Shown here piece after piece: positions 1 to 6,709 of a stretch of 24,620 bases of DNA. Location of the stretch: NCBI GenBank assembly GCA_018970625.1, contig JAGWVZ010000003.1, positions 1-24,620 on the forward strand. Direction: 5' to 3'. The position numbers and the translations under genes are program-made. Within the stretch, counting starts at the first letter, position 1; every line of letters begins with the position of its first letter. Below the pieces are notes generated by a model that was not told the DNA's origin, did no database searches, and saw only the letters and a list, made by a program, of their open reading frames with translations. This stretch comes from Myxococcales bacterium (GTDB lineage Bacteria > Myxococcota > Bradymonadia > REDH01).

Positions 1-53
1 ATGTTGCGGCTCTCGCGGTGCTGGCCCTGGTGGTCGCGCTGCGCAGATGTTGA
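1..53 (+). pseudogene. 3' end of a small membrane-protein gene (cut by window edge)
   Basis: From base 3 the plus strand reads a hydrophobic tail (VAALAVLALVVALRRC, then TGA at 51-53) identical to the C-terminus of the membrane-protein ORF that ends at 2748. The rest lies outside the window, so I cannot tell whether this copy is intact or a relic. Its stop codon directly abuts the stop of the minus-strand SRPBCC remnant (54-56), the same convergent layout as in the two other A repeats. The family is not recognised. Confidence 0.4.
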
Positions 54-180
54 TCACGGCGACGGCAGCGCCACCTCGACCTCCCGCGCGAGCGGTCCCG
101 CGAGCATCTTTGCCCAGCCGCGCGAGAGGATCATGCCGTTGCGGCGCAGGGCGGTCGCAAACTCACTGAGGCCGCTATAC
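3..180. repeat. Dispersed repeat A, copy 1 (178 bp)
   Basis: This copy matches 2698-2875 over 178 bp with five mismatches counted by eye and no indels. It matches 7398-7553 over its first 156 bp, also without indels. It contains the convergent 3' ends of a membrane-protein gene (+) and an SRPBCC gene (-). The left limit could lie outside the window. Repeat B follows immediately. Confidence 0.9.
54..180 (-). pseudogene. SRPBCC/AHSA1-family C-terminal remnant, copy 1
   Basis: The minus strand reads GLSEFATALRRNG followed by MILSRGWAKMLAG and ends EVEVALPSP-stop. The pattern matches the last helix of SRPBCC (AHSA1, START-like) proteins, in which a G-W-x-x-M-L core follows the conserved THxGF motif. 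Only about 42 codons remain. The gene is cut at 180, where repeat B starts, and no N-terminal domain precedes it. Copy 3 (7449-7775) preserves more of the same gene and supports the family call. Almost certainly non-functional here. Confidence 0.55.
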
Positions 181-281
181 GACTGACTCCCGCCCAACCG
201 TGCATCGGCTGAGCAGGGATTCTGGATCACCCCACAGTCAAACCATCAAGCCAAGCTCGGCCCGACTTTGCGATCACGCTG
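179..281. repeat. Dispersed repeat B, copy 1 (103 bp)
   Basis: This copy aligns without gaps to 3362-3464 at roughly 80 percent identity by eye. It begins with the shared ACGACTGACTCCCGCC and ends with a shared block CCGACTTTGCGATCACGCTG. In copy 2 it sits just upstream of the ISAs1 transposase relic, so it may be the promoter-side end of that element (inference). Here the transposase is absent and B joins repeat A directly. Confidence 0.75.
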
Positions 282-311
282 GTTGAACTGCCAGGCGCGA
301 CGGCAGATGTT

Positions 312-332
312 GCCACATTGACCAGATGTGGC
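312..332. promoter_or_regulatory. Perfect inverted repeat, probable AbiEi operator
   Basis: GCCACAT at 312-318 and ATGTGGC at 326-332 form a perfect 7-bp inverted repeat around a 7-bp spacer, 17 bp before the chosen abiEi ATG. AbiEi antitoxins are known to repress their own promoter by binding inverted repeats. A weak promoter could read TTGAAC (283-288), 17 bp, GATGTT (306-311), which would put the palindrome across the transcription start. The palindrome covers the GTG at 328, which argues against that codon as the start. Confidence 0.5.
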
Positions 333-348
333 TACGTTGACCGCCATC

Positions 349-921
349 ATGATCGACTCCCTACCGAACTCCTTCACCTACCGTATCGCCCACGAGCGAG
401 GCATCTCGGACCGCCGCCTGCGCGAGCTGGTCGCCGAGCGCGCCATCGACCGGCTTGGGCATGGGGTCTACCGCAAGGCGAACGCGCCGCCGGCAGACCT
501 GGACCGGGTGGAGCTCGCGCTGCGTGCGCCAGAAGCAACCCTGTGCCTGACGTCCGCGTTGTCACACCACGACCTGACCGACACCATCCCGTCCGTCATC
601 AACGCCGCCCTGCCCCGCGATCAACGACCGCCAAGCCTCAACGCGCCGGTTCGCTGGCATCGTTTCGACGCTCGCACCTTCCATCTCGGCCGCGAGACAG
701 TGCAGGTAGACCAAGGCATTGCCCTCGGCATCTACAGCGCTGAGCGCAGCATCGTCGACGTATTCCGCCTGCGTCATCAGGAGGGTGAAGAGCTTGCGGT
801 GGAAGCACTCAGGCGTTGGCTCAAGACGCCGGGAGCGACGCCGGCGCGGCTGCTGGCGATGGCGCGGCACTTTCCCAAAGCGGAGCCCTCGTTGCTGAAC
901 ACGCTTAGAATTCTCGTATGA
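349..921 (+). CDS. abiEi: AbiEi-family antitoxin (type IV TA system)
   Basis: This is the predicted antitoxin and autorepressor of an AbiE system. The 190-residue product opens with a winged-helix region (about 10-50, SFTYRIAHERGISDRRLREL, then GVYRKA). It continues with the pattern typical of AbiEi antitoxins, in which a central region (LCLTSALSHHDL) precedes a mixed alpha/beta C-terminal domain. The ATG at 349 was chosen over the GTG at 328 because an inverted repeat covers the latter; no clear Shine-Dalgarno is seen for either. The gene overlaps the next one by ATGA (918-921), the usual coupled antitoxin-first order. In known AbiE systems the antitoxin does not bind the toxin; it represses transcription and counteracts toxicity by another route. 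The module lies between two A-B repeat pairs, which suggests mobility. Confidence 0.85.
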   Translation: MIDSLPNSFTYRIAHERGISDRRLRELVAERAIDRLGHGVYRKANAPPADLDRVELALRAPEATLCLTSALSHHDLTDTIPSVINAALPRDQRPPSLNAPVRWHRFDARTFHLGRETVQVDQGIALGIYSAERSIVDVFRLRHQEGEELAVEALRRWLKTPGATPARLLAMARHFPKAEPSLLNTLRILV

Positions 922-1772
922 AGACAAAACCTTCACATGCGGACTTTGCCGGGGCTCGGTACCTCGCGCTTCAGCGCCTTGCTCGGTCGCAGGGTCGCCC
1001 GACCGATGAGCTGTTGCAACTCTACATCCTTGAGTGTTTCTTGCGGCGGCTTTCGCTCTCGCCGTATCGTGAGCGGCTCGTTCTCAAGGGCGGACTCCTG
1101 CTCGCTGCGTTCGACCTCCGCCGTGCGACGCGAGACGTCGACCTGCTCGCGTTGCGGGTCGACAATGACCCCGCCGCTGTCGAGCGAGTCATCGTCGAGG
1201 TCGCAACGACCGAGGCAGAGGATGGTGTGGAGTTCGTCCTGGACGCACTCCATACGGAGGCCATTCGCGACGACGACGCCTACCCCGGCGTGCGAGTCAC
1301 GCTCGATGCGCGGCTGGCGACCGCCCGAATTCGGTTCAGTGTTGACCTCAACGTTGGGGATCCGGTTGTTCCGGCGCCTGTGTCTACGACGTTCCCGGCC
1401 CTGCTCGCAGACGACCCCATCCCACTGCTCGCGTATCCGATGGCAATGGTGGTCGCCGAGAAGTTGGTCACCGCGCTGCAACGCGGTGCCGCGAATACAC
1501 GATGGCGCGACTTCGCTGACCTGTTCCTCCTGGTGGACAACGTCGGCCACATTGAGGTGGTTGAGGCGTTGCGTGCTGTTGCCGAGCACCGGGGTGTCGC
1601 GCTGCAAGCCCTTGGCGAAGCGCTCGACGAAATGCCGCGGGTCGCGCAAGCGCGATGGGTTGTGTGGCTCAAGCGGCAGGGCGCGAATCGAGCGGTGCCT
1701 GAGGACTTCCTGGCACTGCTCGCGACGTTGGACGGAAAGACGCGCGCCTGGATTGCCGCAGCGGCAGGCTGA
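918..1772 (+). CDS. abiEii: AbiEii/AbiGii-family nucleotidyltransferase toxin
   Basis: The 284-residue protein carries the marks of the AbiEii/AbiGii (DNA polymerase beta-like nucleotidyltransferase, COG2253-type) family. They are LVLKGGLLL with Gly58-Gly59, then ATRDVDLL with catalytic carboxylates Asp73 and Asp75, a downstream Asp at about 143 (FSVDLNVGD), VVAEKLVTAL with Glu181-Lys182, and RWRDFADLF (about 195-203). Family members transfer nucleotides to acceptors such as tRNA and cause reversible growth arrest or abortive infection; the target here is unknown. Length is normal for the family and no frameshift is visible. Translation is coupled to abiEi through a 4-base overlap, so both form one operon. 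Confidence 0.88.
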   Translation: MKTKPSHADFAGARYLALQRLARSQGRPTDELLQLYILECFLRRLSLSPYRERLVLKGGLLLAAFDLRRATRDVDLLALRVDNDPAAVERVIVEVATTEAEDGVEFVLDALHTEAIRDDDAYPGVRVTLDARLATARIRFSVDLNVGDPVVPAPVSTTFPALLADDPIPLLAYPMAMVVAEKLVTALQRGAANTRWRDFADLFLLVDNVGHIEVVEALRAVAEHRGVALQALGEALDEMPRVAQARWVVWLKRQGANRAVPEDFLALLATLDGKTRAWIAAAAG

Positions 1773-1830
1773 CGCGTCGGCTCGGAGTAAGGGTCGTTAG
1801 CTCGGCGGGGCCCTGGCAAAGCGGCTTGAA

Positions 1831-2178
1831 TCAAACCGCGAGCTCTCGCAGCATCGATATCCTCGTCTCGGCCTCGCGCTTGTCACCGTCAATCATCTCG
1901 AGCACCACCCGGCCGGCTGTGTCGCCGCGGCGCTGGACCGCCACCACCCAGCCTTCGCGCTTGGGGGTGGCGCGCACAATGCGTGCAGTCAGGTCGTAGA
2001 GGGTAGCAGCAAGCTCGCGGTAGTGCGCGGTCCGCGGCAGGCGAACCTCGCGGGTCGGATGCGGCGTGCCGCAGGTGGTGTGGTGGTCAGGAGCGTGGCG
2101 GTGAGGGTCGCCTTCGTGTTCTTCATCTTCGTTCTCGGCGAGTGTGTTGTTCCGTTGTCGAGCGACACAATCGCTCTT
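1831..2178 (-). pseudogene. Unrecognised coding remnant without a start codon
   Basis: The minus strand holds an open stretch of 115 codons between TGA at 2179-2181 and TGA at 1831-1833. There is no ATG, GTG or TTG in its first half; the first usable GTG is codon 68. The translation looks protein-like: an acidic and His-rich linker (ENEDEEHEGDPHRH), then HYRELAATLYDLTARIV, and an end reading DGDKREAETRISMLRELAV. I do not recognise the family. It is best read as the 3' part of a gene whose 5' end was lost or frameshifted. A chance open frame cannot be excluded in DNA this GC-rich. Confidence 0.3.
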
Positions 2179-2200
2179 TCACACCGCACATCCAGTCCAT

Positions 2201-2230
2201 ACATCGCAAGGCACGCAGGGTTTGCGATGT
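2201..2230. promoter_or_regulatory. Perfect 9-bp inverted repeat
   Basis: ACATCGCAA (2201-2209) and TTGCGATGT (2222-2230) are exact reverse complements separated by 12 bases. The site lies in the non-coding stretch 2179-2427 between the minus-strand remnant and the membrane-protein ORF. It could be an operator or a transcript hairpin; no T-run follows. Nothing else in 1773-2427 apart from the remnant at 1831-2178 looks like a gene. Confidence 0.4.
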
Positions 2231-2427
2231 ATTATCGCGCCATCTCCGCTCGGGCGTATCTCAGCCCTGACACGGCGAAGCCCAACGGACTGAAGCACCC
2301 TACCCCGAAGATGGTGGCGCGCACCGTCCCATTGTGCAGGTCCCGCACCACGCGGACCACGCCCTGTCGGCGTCAGGAGCCATCAGGCACCAGGCCGGTC
2401 GCAGCTCGGCCCACGAAGCGCAGCGTC

Positions 2428-2748
2428 GTGAACACCGAGCATGACTTCTCGACCCTCGATGCACTCACACCGCATCCGGTCTACGCGTGGATGGGCTGGG
2501 TGCAGATTCTCTCGCCGATGGCGTCCATCTACGCAGTGCTCCTCGCGCTCGTGGGTGTCTTGCTCGCCATCGCTGCATTCCATGATACGTGGCTGCCTGC
2601 ACTGCTCTTGGCGGTCGTCAGCAAGGTGTCGTTCCTCGCGCTCTTCGCCATGACGAGGCCGCACGGCGCGCCAATGCGACGCGTGGCAATCGCGGACGTT
2701 GCGGCTCTCGCGGTGCTGGCCCTGGTGGTCGCGCTGCGCAGATGTTGA
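2428..2748 (+). CDS. Small multi-pass membrane protein, probably N-terminally truncated
   Basis: From the GTG at 2428 this encodes 106 residues with three clear hydrophobic helices: ILSPMASIYAVLLALVGVLL, then LPALLLAVVSKVSFLALFA, and the tail VAALAVLALVVAL. The open frame reaches back to 2023, but that part is not hydrophobic and overlaps the minus-strand remnant. Small membrane proteins of this general type usually have another helix before the first one seen here, so the N-terminus may be lost (inference). The last 51 bases are shared with repeat A copies 1 and 3. The stop abuts the stop of the convergent SRPBCC remnant. The function is unknown. Confidence 0.45.
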   Translation: MNTEHDFSTLDALTPHPVYAWMGWVQILSPMASIYAVLLALVGVLLAIAAFHDTWLPALLLAVVSKVSFLALFAMTRPHGAPMRRVAIADVAALAVLALVVALRRC

Positions 2749-2875
2749 TCACGAAGACGGCAGCGCCACCTCGACCTCCCGCGCGAGCGATCCCGCGAGC
2801 ATCTTTGCCCAGCCGCGCGACAGGATCATGCCGTTGCGGCGCAGGGCGGTCGCAAACTCACTCAGGCCGCTATAC
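2698..2875. repeat. Dispersed repeat A, copy 2 (178 bp)
   Basis: This copy is almost identical to 3-180 (five mismatches by eye) and closely similar to 7398-7553. It again contains the tail of the plus-strand membrane-protein gene, here with an open frame in front, and the tail of a minus-strand SRPBCC gene. At 2876 the sequence switches to an ISAs1-type transposase relic instead of repeat B. Confidence 0.9.
2749..2875 (-). pseudogene. SRPBCC/AHSA1-family C-terminal remnant, copy 2
   Basis: The minus strand reads GLSEFATALRRNG, then MILSRGWAKMLAG, and ends EVEVALPSS-stop, almost the same as copy 1. The upstream part of the gene has been replaced by the transposase relic, whose reading frame runs into it around 2875. 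No start codon or N-terminal domain is present, so this is a non-functional fragment. Confidence 0.55.
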
Positions 2876-3353
2876 CCGAGCGGTCGGCGATAGGTTCGGG
2901 GTATTTCCCGGCGTCGAAGGCGTCCAGGAAAACGGCGGTCATTTCCTGCTGAAGCGTGGGCTGGTTACGCTTCACTTGCAGGAAGTAATCCCCCCAGCCT
3001 GTACGATCTGGTCGGCCAGAGCTGTTTGCGTGTACATGGCATCTCCCGAGACCAACACACCACGAAGTTCGAGCGCCCGTAACAGATCTGGCGCTGTGGT
3101 GATTTCATTGGCGCTGGTATCCACAGCGCACTCCGCGAGTACGATACGCGCGCCGGTTATTACCGCGGCATGCGTCGTCGTTCCCGCAAAGCACGCCCAC
3201 GGCAATGACCGCCAGAACATCGCCGAGACGATAGCGGACTCCGCGCGCCCGTCGCGAGTCACAAAGAAAGCGCGCCTCGAAAAGCAGGTAATCCAGCGCC
3301 ACGAGCGACGACGAGGGACCAGCAACGCGGCTGGTCGATAGAAAAGAACTCAC
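2876..3353 (-). mobile_element. Degenerate ISAs1-family transposase relic
   Basis: Pieces of an ISAs1-type (DDE_Tnp_1-associated plus DDE) transposase are spread over different frames. The N-terminal piece (about 3353-3200) reads LDYLLFEARFLCDSRRARG and VRYRLGDVLAVIAVGVLCG, typical of the PF13808 region. A second frame (about 3190-2972) reads VLAECAVDTSANEITTAPDL and LRALELRGVLVSGDAMYTQ, the region around the first catalytic Asp. A third frame (about 2995-2880) reads DYFLQVKRNQPTLQQEMTAV. The middle of the N-terminal half is missing, at least two frameshifts exist, and the C-terminal catalytic part is absent. Full-length ISAs1 transposases are about 370 residues. It lies between repeat A copy 2 and repeat B copy 2. 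Confidence 0.75.
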
Positions 3354-3361
3354 TCTTCAAC

Positions 3362-3464
3362 ACGACTGACTCCCGCCAAACTCTATATCGTCTGAGCAAC
3401 AATCTTTGATCACCGCAAAGTCGAACCTTCAAGCCAAGCTCCGTCCGACTTTGCGATCACGCTG
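3362..3464. repeat. Dispersed repeat B, copy 2 (103 bp)
   Basis: This copy aligns gap-free with 179-281 (about 19 mismatches in 103). It lies on the promoter side of the transposase relic. Its last bases supply the stop codon of the macro-HEPN gene (TGA, minus strand, 3457-3459), so the present 3' end of that gene was set by the repeat junction or the repeat includes it. Confidence 0.75.
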
Positions 3465-4707
3465 AGCCCGAAACGGGCAACGCCTCGCTCACCCGGTCGC
3501 GCCGCAACGGCCGAAGCCACGTGCATCGCCGGCCTTTGACGTCGACCGATTCGATGACGGCGGTCGCGCCGTCCACGTCGCGAATCCAGAATCGCCCTGC
3601 CTCGCACGGCCATGCTTCTGGAAGCGCCTGAGGACCAAACAGGAGCTCGATGTCTGCGACGACGTCACTGACCCTGCGCGGCTCGCGGTTGTGCGCGATG
3701 TGATTCCGGTCCTCGACAAGCCGCCTGATCGCCGCATGAAAGGTGTTCGACTTCCACGCCGCGGCACGATCGCGCGCCCAATCAGGCATGAGGCGCGCGA
3801 TGTCGCGGCCCACCTCGAGGTCGAGCGTGATGAGTTGAGCGATGGTACCGAAGCTAAGCGTTCCGGTTTGACTCTCGGGAACCTTGAACCGTCGGAAGAA
3901 CTGCTCGATCGGGGCACTCTGAAGGTCCCAAAGCGTACACAGTTCCACGAGGGTGGCGAGCTCGGCGAACTGGAGCAGCGCGTACTCCTGAAGGAGTGGG
4001 TGTGCAAGTCGCCTCGGGCGGGCGCGCAACTGCTCGACCACGGGATGCCCGCCGGCGCGCGCCAGCACGGGTTCGCCTCCGTCGACGAGGCCAGCGAGCA
4101 CCTGCGTGCCGGCACGCACGACCGACTCGAGCGTCATCTGGTCACGAACGACGAGCGCGACGTGCATTCTTGGCGCCGAAGCCCTTGCCCGCACTGCCAC
4201 GGCGGCAAAGAACAACCGCGCCGAAACCTCTGCCGGGAGCCTGAATGATCCTGTTCCGATGAGGGGGAACGCCACACGGCGACGCTCTTCTGCCTCGATC
4301 GCCGCCACCGATTCCAGAATCTTCTCCACACAACGCTCAATGTTGGCTGCATAGTACGCGACTTGATCCTCAGCGCCGTCGGTCATCCACCCGTCCGGTG
4401 CGTGGAAACCGGCGTGGTAGACTCGATGTCCACCGGGCCCCGAAGTCTCGAGCACACTCCCCTCGGGAAGCCATTGATGCCGTGTCTGCGCGTCGAGCTC
4501 CGCCTGCATGATCGGGTGCGCTCGGCGAAACTGTCCAGAGATGCTGTGCGTGCCAAGCGCGAGCCTGAACGCGGAGTTCTCGCTGTTCACGAGGTAAGTC
4601 TCAGGCGCCGCAAGCAGGTTGCCGACACGGACCTCAAGTTGGATGTTGCCAATCGCCCACGTCCAGGGTTTGGGAGCTCCTGAGTCGGCGTCAGAAGGGG
4701 CTGTCAT
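3457..4707 (-). CDS. Macrodomain-HEPN fusion protein
   Basis: From the ATG at 4707 this encodes 416 residues. Residues about 21-190 look like a macrodomain, an ADP-ribose-binding fold: GNLLAAPETYLVNSEN (NSEN in place of the common NAAN), a mid-domain Gly-rich stretch SGPGGHRVYHAGF, and the phosphate loop FPLIGTGSF (148-155). Residues about 240-360 are helical and contain EDRNHIAHN, with R334-N-x-x-x-H339 matching the R-phi-x3-H signature of HEPN ribonucleases. A basic tail (370-416) follows. The HEPN part could cleave RNA while the macrodomain senses or removes ADP-ribose-type signals (inference). An open frame extends to 4848, but that overlaps the divergent gene and lacks domain sequence. 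Neighbours are AbiE, IS relics and an immunity gene, consistent with a defence or toxin role. Confidence 0.65.
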   Translation of the reverse strand: MTAPSDADSGAPKPWTWAIGNIQLEVRVGNLLAAPETYLVNSENSAFRLALGTHSISGQFRRAHPIMQAELDAQTRHQWLPEGSVLETSGPGGHRVYHAGFHAPDGWMTDGAEDQVAYYAANIERCVEKILESVAAIEAEERRRVAFPLIGTGSFRLPAEVSARLFFAAVAVRARASAPRMHVALVVRDQMTLESVVRAGTQVLAGLVDGGEPVLARAGGHPVVEQLRARPRRLAHPLLQEYALLQFAELATLVELCTLWDLQSAPIEQFFRRFKVPESQTGTLSFGTIAQLITLDLEVGRDIARLMPDWARDRAAAWKSNTFHAAIRRLVEDRNHIAHNREPRRVSDVVADIELLFGPQALPEAWPCEAGRFWIRDVDGATAVIESVDVKGRRCTWLRPLRRDRVSEALPVSGSA

Positions 4708-4836
4708 GCAAACCGTCGTTTCGGGTGAGGCGAGCGCGCCGCTCGTCTCGCGATTGACATTGTGCGCGCCCTCGTTCAACAAAATGGCTATTGCTTGGGA
4801 AGAGACTGTGAAAAGAATCGCTGGTCCAAAACGCAC
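4708..4836. promoter_or_regulatory. Divergent intergenic region between macro-HEPN and a small ORF
   Basis: This 129-bp stretch should hold the promoters of both divergent genes. A consensus plus-strand TTGACA lies at 4754-4759, but no convincing -10 hexamer follows at 16-18 bp. The minus strand offers TTGAAC (4780-4775), likewise without a clear -10. No strong Shine-Dalgarno is seen before either chosen start, so both starts are tentative. Confidence 0.3.
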
Positions 4837-5211
4837 ATGTTCAAACAAATCCCCGACGACGCACTCACCCTCGCCGACATCCCCACGCCCGGCACGGCGT
4901 GGCGAGAGCAGCTCGAATTCTGCCTGTCGGTCGACGGGTACGCCCTGTTTCCGACAAAGCGCCTCGCCGCCTTCCGAGCAGGAAAACCGCCGAAAAAGCT
5001 CACCGAACTTCGGGCCGCGTTGTTCTATGAGCAGCGCCGCTGGCGCGACGGCTGGAATGAGCCTGCAGGCGAGGACCTCGAGTACATTCAGGGGCTAGTC
5101 GATGCCATCCGTGCACACGTTGCCCTACGCGAAGCGCTTGCTCGCATTGCGGCTCTCAGCGAGCGGGAGGCTGCGAAGCGCGCGAACCGCGTCAAAGACA
5201 TCGGCCCCTGA
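4837..5211 (+). CDS. Hypothetical protein, divergent to macro-HEPN
   Basis: The 124-residue product is not recognised. It is soluble, with no signal peptide or membrane segment. The N-terminal part (PGTAWREQLEFCLSVDGYAL) looks globular. The C-terminal third is predicted helical and charged (VDAIRAHVALREALARIAAL, then SEREAAKRANRV). The ATG at 4837 was chosen; a GTG at 4762 would add 25 residues of unlikely composition and intrude further toward the macro-HEPN start. The position, head to head with macro-HEPN, allows a partner or antitoxin role, but nothing in the sequence shows that. The next gene in the same direction starts 74 bp downstream. Confidence 0.5.
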   Translation: MFKQIPDDALTLADIPTPGTAWREQLEFCLSVDGYALFPTKRLAAFRAGKPPKKLTELRAALFYEQRRWRDGWNEPAGEDLEYIQGLVDAIRAHVALREALARIAALSEREAAKRANRVKDIGP

Positions 5212-5285
5212 CATTCTGAGCGCCCGCCCGCCGCTCCTGACTCCGCCATCAAAACCGCCGACACCCGCGCCGAGATCGTCAAAAC

Positions 5286-5849
5286 GTGCCCGCCCCGCAG
5301 CGCCGCGTCATCCGCGCGGCGCCGGAGTTTGCGCGCCCGCAGAAGCCCGTCGCCCACCCGAAAACGCGACTGCTGGTGGTCGGCTACCGCCTGCGCGCCG
5401 CCATCGAGTCAGGGGAGTTCGAGAGCCAGGCTGCGCTCGCCGCCGCGCTAGGGCTCAGCCGGGCGCGGATGGCGCAGCTGATTGGGCTGACATTTCAGCC
5501 GCCGTGGGTGCAGGATGCGTGGTTGGTGGGCGTCGAAATAGAGCTCCCCCTCGAGGGGGCTTGCGCCGAAGCCTGCCCCGAGCCGGTCGAGGGCGAGTTT
5601 GACTACTGCAACTGGGACTGCACAACGCGGGGCGACACGGGCGGCAACGTTCAGAACGAGTGCCTCTTCGCGTGGTTGGAGGAGCAGGCCGGGGCCATCG
5701 ATGCGCGCTGCGGTGCGTCGCCCGACTGGGTGGAGAGCGACTTCCGCAGTGCCCGCCGCCTCGACGCTGGTGAGGCCGTCACGCTGACGCTCGGCGAGGG
5801 GGACATCCGTTCCGCGCTGACGGCGGGCGGCTTCATCTTTCTGTACTGA
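5286..5849 (+). CDS. Chimeric HTH protein with inserted PEPVEG-type repeat
   Basis: From the GTG at 5286 the frame gives 187 residues. Residues about 35-70 (GEFESQAALAAALGLSRARM, then AQLIGL) match the helix-turn-helix of phage or recombinase-associated proteins, in which the tract LGxSRARxxQL is typical. After about residue 80 the expected continuation is lost. The frame passes through a palindrome and an ACPEPVEG repeat (5546-5596) into an unrelated Trp/Cys-containing stretch (YCNWDCTTRGDTGG ... GEGDIRSALTAGGFIFLY) that I cannot assign. This looks like a truncated HTH gene fused to the end of another gene through a small repeat. Whether it is expressed is unknown. Confidence 0.45.
   Translation: MPAPQRRVIRAAPEFARPQKPVAHPKTRLLVVGYRLRAAIESGEFESQAALAAALGLSRARMAQLIGLTFQPPWVQDAWLVGVEIELPLEGACAEACPEPVEGEFDYCNWDCTTRGDTGGNVQNECLFAWLEEQAGAIDARCGASPDWVESDFRSARRLDAGEAVTLTLGEGDIRSALTAGGFIFLY
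5546..5596. repeat. Palindromic intragenic repeat (PEPVEG type)
   Basis: CCCCCTCGAGGGGG (5546-5559) is a perfect 14-bp palindrome. It is followed by a tract around 5571-5592 (GCCTGCCCCGAGCCGGTCGA core) that translates as ACPEPVEG, the peptide left by a small interspersed repeat found in many bacterial genomes. It sits at the junction of the two unrelated halves of the 5286-5849 frame. Confidence 0.55.
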
Positions 5850-6303
5850 GGCTCGGTCACGTCCAACGAACACCCGGCCGAAGGCGTCGACTTGTCGCGC
5901 CTGCCTGGGGCCCCGTTCGGCGATGACAGGAAGCAGCTCCAGCTTTGCATCGGGCCCCGTGCCACCGTTCCTGATTGCAGTGGTGTCCACGTTCGCCTGA
6001 GGGCTTCCCTAAGTCCGGTGTCGGGTGCCTCCAGCGTAGCCATGCGTTCCTTCTGAACGAGTCTCTTGAAAGCTGCGCATGCGAACCCGCAAGCTCCTCA
6101 ATACCGTCTTGCGCCTGCTCGCTGGCTGCCCGGGTAACCCAGCCACTGGCCCTGCTGACCATGCAGCGGGCAACGATGCCACTCTAGCACATACGTGGAA
6201 CGGCACATCCGCGGATCCCAGCCCAGACCCGCACAGCACGAAGCCGGTGACGCGGACACTGACGCCCTGAATGTTTCAGACGGCCAAGACCAAACAGTCG
6301 CAT
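5850..6303. other. Stretch without a confident gene
   Basis: Several overlapping open frames exist on both strands but none has consistent protein-like composition. On the minus strand about 6187-5930 reads HRCPLHGQQGQWLGYPGSQ, a stop, then GACGFACAAFKRLVQKERMA. This faintly resembles the zinc-finger start of a transposase interrupted by a stop codon, but it is too weak to name. I see no RNA gene. Confidence 0.4.
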
Positions 6304-6579
6304 TCACGATCCCGTGATTCCGTGGAAGCATGCTCTATTGGTCCGTCGCATCGGCTTGACCGGGTGACCGGCACATTGGGGGGCGCCGGACTGGTTGCAC
6401 GGCGTAAACTTACGCAGTCCATTGGATTTAAGGCAACGATGAAGATCCGGGCGATTGTTGGGCAGGCACCTGAAATTCGGACCCGTGTCGTCATGGCATA
6501 ACCATTCAAACGCGTATTTTGATTCTCGAATCGTGTCGACTGTATCCTGAGCTTCGACTGCGATCTCGCTCGGTGTCAC
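6304..6579 (-). CDS. Uncertain small ORF
   Basis: This 91-codon frame starts at a GTG and opens with a plausible protein stretch (TPSEIAVEAQDTVDTIRESK, then YAFEWLCHDD). The second half is Pro/Cys/Arg-rich and less convincing. Local GC is lower than in the flanks. It lies downstream of the Imm50 gene on the same strand, 130 bp away. It could be a degraded toxin or immunity gene, or chance. The family is not recognised. Confidence 0.25.
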   Translation of the reverse strand: MTPSEIAVEAQDTVDTIRESKYAFEWLCHDDTGPNFRCLPNNRPDLHRCLKSNGLRKFTPCNQSGAPQCAGHPVKPMRRTNRACFHGITGS

Positions 6580-6709
6580 TCCCTCACACTACGCTTCTCA
6601 CGCCTTCGGCGCATCGGTTCGTTTGCACCATGGTTTGGTGACTCACAGCATATTGTAGGCAGTTCCACCGAGCTCGGCGAGCAAGACGGGTGCGGTTCAC
6701 ACTGGGAGG

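Noticed and set aside
1..186. 61-codon plus-strand frame starting at base 1
   Set aside because: It is a shadow frame of repeat A; the hydrophobic frame starting at base 3 and the minus-strand SRPBCC frame explain the sequence better.
933..1649. Long minus-strand frame opposite abiEii
   Set aside because: It is the antisense shadow of a clear nucleotidyltransferase gene.
4708..4848. N-terminal extension of the macro-HEPN frame to 4848
   Set aside because: It overlaps the divergent gene and adds no macrodomain sequence; the ATG at 4707 starts just before the domain.
5930..6187. Minus-strand zinc-finger-like stretch with an internal stop, reminiscent of an IS1-type transposase start
   Set aside because: Cys/His spacing is irregular and no transposase catalytic region follows; too weak to annotate.
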